DNA from: FLUQ01 sp031551515
GTDB taxonomy: Bacteria; Desulfobacterota; Desulfovibrionia; Desulfovibrionales; Desulfovibrionaceae
Assembly (NCBI GenBank): GCA_031551515.1
Contig: JAVBNL010000084.1
Location: forward strand, 1-8,532
Direction of reading: 5' to 3'
Length of the DNA: 8,532 bases
The position numbers and the translations under genes were made by a program. Below the pieces are notes generated by a model. That model was given only the letters and a program-made list of their open reading frames with translations, was not told the origin of the DNA and did no database searches. This document shows positions 6,436 to 8,532 of the stretch, one piece after another (positions within the stretch are counted from its first letter, which is position 1; every line of letters begins with the position of its first letter).

Positions 6436-6460
6436 TCCGGACGTTTTTCCGGATATTTTT
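6436..6460 (+). terminator. Intrinsic-terminator-like hairpin between gmhB and typA
   Basis: TCCGGA (6436-6441) pairs with TCCGGA (6448-6453) around a CGTTTT loop and is followed by TATTTTT. It reads as a terminator for gmhB. Because the candidate typA promoter lies upstream of it, it could also act within the typA leader. The stem is only 6 bp, so its strength is uncertain. Confidence 0.6.
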
Positions 6461-6476
6461 GCTAAAAGAGTCCTGT

Positions 6477-8336
6477 ATGTCCCTTATTTCCAATGATTCC
6501 ATCCGTAATATCGCCATCATCGCCCACGTCGACCACGGCAAAACCACGCTGGTCGACGCCCTGTTCCGCCAAAGCGGCATCTTCCGCGAAGACCAGCATG
6601 TGGACGACCGGATCATGGACCGCATGGATCTTGAGCGCGAACGCGGCATAACCATCTCCGCCAAGAACTGCGCCGTGACCTGGAACGGGGTGAAGATCAA
6701 CATTATCGACACCCCCGGCCACGCCGATTTCGGCGGCGAAGTGGAACGCGCGCTCAGCATGGTCGGCGGCGTGGTGCTGCTGGTCGATTCGGCCGAAGGC
6801 CCCTTGCCCCAGACTCGCTTCGTGCTGAAAAAAGCCATGGAAGCCGGGCACAAGATCATCGTGGCCGTCAACAAGATCGACCGCAAAGACGCCCGGCCCA
6901 AAGAAGTGTTGAACGAGGTCTATGATCTGTTCATCGACCTTGGGGCCAACGAGGAACAGCTTGAGTTCCCCGTGCTCTACGCCGTCGGCAGGCAGGGCAT
7001 CGCGGGCAAAAGCGTGGAAGAGGCGCTTAACGCGACCAACCTCGCGGCGCTCTTTGACTGCATTCTCGCAACCGTGCCCGCGCCCAAGTACGATCCGGCG
7101 GAACCCTTTCAAATGCTGGCGGCTGACCTCGACTATTCCGACTATCTGGGCAGAATGGCCGTTGGCCGCATTCTGCACGGTTCCGTACGGGCCAAAGATT
7201 CGCTGGTCTGCATTGCCGAAGACGGCACAAACAAGCCGCTGCGGGTGACCAAAATTCAGGTTTACCAGGGCCCCAGGCTGGTGGAGGCCGAACAGGCCGC
7301 CGCCGGGGATATCGTGATTCTGGCCGGGGTGGAAGACGTGACCATCGGCGACACCATCTGCACCCGCGAAGCCCCGCGCACCTTGCCGCGCATTCGGGTG
7401 GACGAACCCACGGTATCCATGAAGTTCGCCATCAATACCTCGCCGCTGGCCGGGCGCGAAGGCAAGCTCGTGCAGTCCAGCAAAATCCGCGAACGTCTGC
7501 GCCGCGAAGAGTTGCGCAACGTGGCCATTCGCGTGGCCGACGCGGAGGACAAAGACAGCTTCATCGTCAAAGGCCGGGGCGAGTTCCAAATGGCCATCCT
7601 GATCGAGCAGATGCGGCGCGAAGGCTTTGAACTGTGCGTCGGCCGGCCGGAAGTCATTTTTAAACGCGACGAGGCCGGGAATATTCTGGAACCCATAGAG
7701 CACCTGTATGTGGATTGCGACGAGACCTTCATGGGCGTGGTGACCGAAAAGCTCGCCATTCGCAAAGGCCGCATGCTGGGCCTGACCAACAACGGGGCCG
7801 GCCGGGTGCGCATTGAGTTTTCCGTGCCTTCGCGCGGGTTGATCGGCTTTCGTGACGAATTTCTGACCGACACCAAGGGCACGGGCATTCTGAACGCGTA
7901 CCTGGACGGGTACGAGCCCTATCGCGGCGATTTTCCGGTGCGTTTTACCGGTTCCATCGTGGCCGACCGCTCCGGCTCCGCCGTGCCCTATGCCCTGTAT
8001 AACCTGGAGCCGCGCGGCGTGTTGTTCGTGACGCCCGGCGAACCGGTGTACGAAGGCATGATCGTCGGGGAACACAACCGCGACAACGACATCGACGTCA
8101 ACGCGATCAAAGAGAAGAAACTGACCAACATGCGCGCCGCGGGCAAAGACGAAAACGTCATTTTGACCCCGGTGCGGCCCATGACCCTTGAGCGGGCCAT
8201 CCATTTCGTGCGCGACGACGAAATGGTCGAGGTGACCCCGCAATCCATCCGTCTGCGCAAAACGATTCTTGACGCGCAAAAGCGGTATCAGGCGGCGGGC
8301 AAAAAGAAGGTCGCCGCGCCCGGCAAAGGTGATTGA
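6477..8336 (+). CDS. typA: Translational GTPase TypA/BipA
   Basis: TypA (BipA) is a cytoplasmic GTPase of the EF-G-like family that binds the 70S ribosome. It is linked to 50S assembly and to growth under cold and other stress. The 619-aa product is close to E. coli BipA (about 607 aa). G motifs are clear: AHVDHGKTT (16-24), RGITI, DTPGHADFGGEVERAL and NKIDR. Family landmarks follow: the domain II segment LAADLDYSDYLGRMAVGRI, then FAINTSPLAGREGK, KGRGEFQMAILIEQMRREGFEL, the EPIEHLYVD segment and SVPSRGLIGFRDEFLTDTKGTGILN. The protein ends in a lysine-rich tail. ATG 6477 is chosen because family proteins begin a few residues before RNIAIIAHVDHG. A TTG at 6459 would add six residues including part of the terminator's T-tract. 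The ribosome binding site is weak (AAGAG at 6466-6470). No frameshift or missing motif is seen. Confidence 0.97.
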   Translation: MSLISNDSIRNIAIIAHVDHGKTTLVDALFRQSGIFREDQHVDDRIMDRMDLERERGITISAKNCAVTWNGVKINIIDTPGHADFGGEVERALSMVGGVVLLVDSAEGPLPQTRFVLKKAMEAGHKIIVAVNKIDRKDARPKEVLNEVYDLFIDLGANEEQLEFPVLYAVGRQGIAGKSVEEALNATNLAALFDCILATVPAPKYDPAEPFQMLAADLDYSDYLGRMAVGRILHGSVRAKDSLVCIAEDGTNKPLRVTKIQVYQGPRLVEAEQAAAGDIVILAGVEDVTIGDTICTREAPRTLPRIRVDEPTVSMKFAINTSPLAGREGKLVQSSKIRERLRREELRNVAIRVADAEDKDSFIVKGRGEFQMAILIEQMRREGFELCVGRPEVIFKRDEAGNILEPIEHLYVDCDETFMGVVTEKLAIRKGRMLGLTNNGAGRVRIEFSVPSRGLIGFRDEFLTDTKGTGILNAYLDGYEPYRGDFPVRFTGSIVADRSGSAVPYALYNLEPRGVLFVTPGEPVYEGMIVGEHNRDNDIDVNAIKEKKLTNMRAAGKDENVILTPVRPMTLERAIHFVRDDEMVEVTPQSIRLRKTILDAQKRYQAAGKKKVAAPGKGD

Positions 8337-8370
8337 AATAAAACAGTTGCCTTGATTGCGGCAAGTGTTG

Positions 8371-8394
8371 AAAAAAGGCCCCCTCCGGGGGCCT
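8371..8394 (-). terminator. GC hairpin after typA, with T-tract on the minus strand
   Basis: AGGCCCCC (8376-8383) pairs with GGGGGCCT (8387-8394) around a TCC loop. On the minus strand the stem is followed by a run of T (plus-strand A's at 8371-8375). It would stop transcription arriving from the right, while on the plus strand it runs into the motif at 8394-8409. Confidence 0.55.
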
Positions 8395-8409
8395 CAGACT
8401 GCTGACAAA
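8394..8409 (+). repeat. Conserved tail motif TCAGACNNCTGACAAA, copy 2
   Basis: TCAGACTGCTGACAAA matches copy 1 at 121-136 in 14 of 16 bases. The preceding GCC is also shared, giving 17 of 19. As in copy 1, it directly abuts a GC-rich hairpin. Its last four bases enter the left arm of the next hairpin. Confidence 0.6.
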
Positions 8410-8446
8410 GTCCCTGTTTGCAAGAGCAGGGACTTTGCTTTTTTTT
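8406..8446 (+). terminator. Intrinsic terminator of typA
   Basis: CAAAGTCCCTG (8406-8416) and CAGGGACTTTG (8427-8437) form a perfect 11-bp stem with a 10-nt loop, followed by C and eight T's (8439-8446). This is a textbook rho-independent terminator about 70 bases after the typA stop. Confidence 0.88.
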
Positions 8447-8467
8447 ATTCTTATGTTATGTGAAAGT

Positions 8468-8532
8468 ATGATAAAAAAGAAGCAACAACGCCAATTGAAA
8501 ATGGAATTTGTCTGTCTTGATGATCTTATTCC
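8468..8532 (+). CDS. N-terminal fragment, probable IS1182-type transposase
   Basis: ATG 8468 opens a frame that runs off the right edge and reads MIKKKQQRQLKMEFVCLDDLIP. The basic start followed by a (I/M)EFVxLDxLVP-like phrase resembles the N-terminus of IS1182-family DDE transposases, which often continue with DHLLRKI. This is recalled family knowledge, not a search result. The segment is very AT-rich (27 G+C in the last 95 bases) compared with the GC-rich genes before it, fitting an imported insertion sequence. The terminal inverted repeat and the exact left boundary cannot be placed. The ribosome binding site is weak (GAAAG). Completeness is unknown. Confidence 0.5.
   Translation, partial: MIKKKQQRQLKMEFVCLDDLI

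Noticed and set aside
6462..8279. 605-codon minus-strand open frame antisense to typA
   Set aside because: It covers nearly all of typA in a GC-rich sequence, and its product is rich in His, Gly, Gln and Phe as expected for a shadow. The sense frame has every TypA motif.
8347..8364. Small hairpin TTGCC/GGCAA just after typA
   Set aside because: It has only five base pairs around an 8-nt loop and no T-tract, so it is not separable from chance beside the two stronger hairpins downstream.

Overview
The window looks like an ordinary chromosomal stretch of a Gram-negative, GC-rich strict anaerobe, most probably a Desulfovibrionaceae-type sulfate reducer or relative. This is inferred from three things: [FeFe]-hydrogenase maturation genes (hydE, hydF), a heptose phosphatase for LPS core synthesis (gmhB), and the style of the MurJ and TypA proteins. 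No 16S rRNA or other taxonomic marker is present, so the assignment is an inference.

Layout, left to right. Positions 2-52 hold the last codons of an unidentified gene. Positions 53-355 contain no gene. They carry a perfect 14-bp GC-rich hairpin, a short conserved tail motif, and a composite inverted-repeat element of about 148 bp with two dRS3-like arms. Then come hydE and hydF on the plus strand, translationally packed with a 2-nt gap. HydE (radical SAM) and HydF (GTPase/FeS scaffold) help build the 2Fe subcluster of [FeFe]-hydrogenase. HydG and the hydrogenase itself are not in the window. A shared hairpin separates hydF from a convergent minus-strand pair, murJ followed by a MepA-like MATE transporter. 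Both proteins belong to the MOP flippase superfamily, and the two genes are in the same reading frame, 18 nt apart. A gap of about 92 bp separates murJ from the divergent gmhB. A promoter-like sequence and a terminator-like hairpin precede typA (bipA), a ribosome-binding GTPase. After typA come two hairpins, the second a classic intrinsic terminator, with a second copy of the conserved tail motif between them. The last ~95 bases are sharply AT-rich and open a new frame that resembles the N-terminus of an IS1182-type transposase.

I see no evidence of an undescribed multi-gene system. The points most worth a second look are the intergenic repeat architecture at both ends, a HydE reduced to its three radical-SAM cysteines, and a MurJ whose cavity charges differ from the E. 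coli pattern. Others are a terminator-like hairpin in the putative typA leader and the insertion-sequence edge at the right end. Similarity judgments are from memory of the families; no searches were run.
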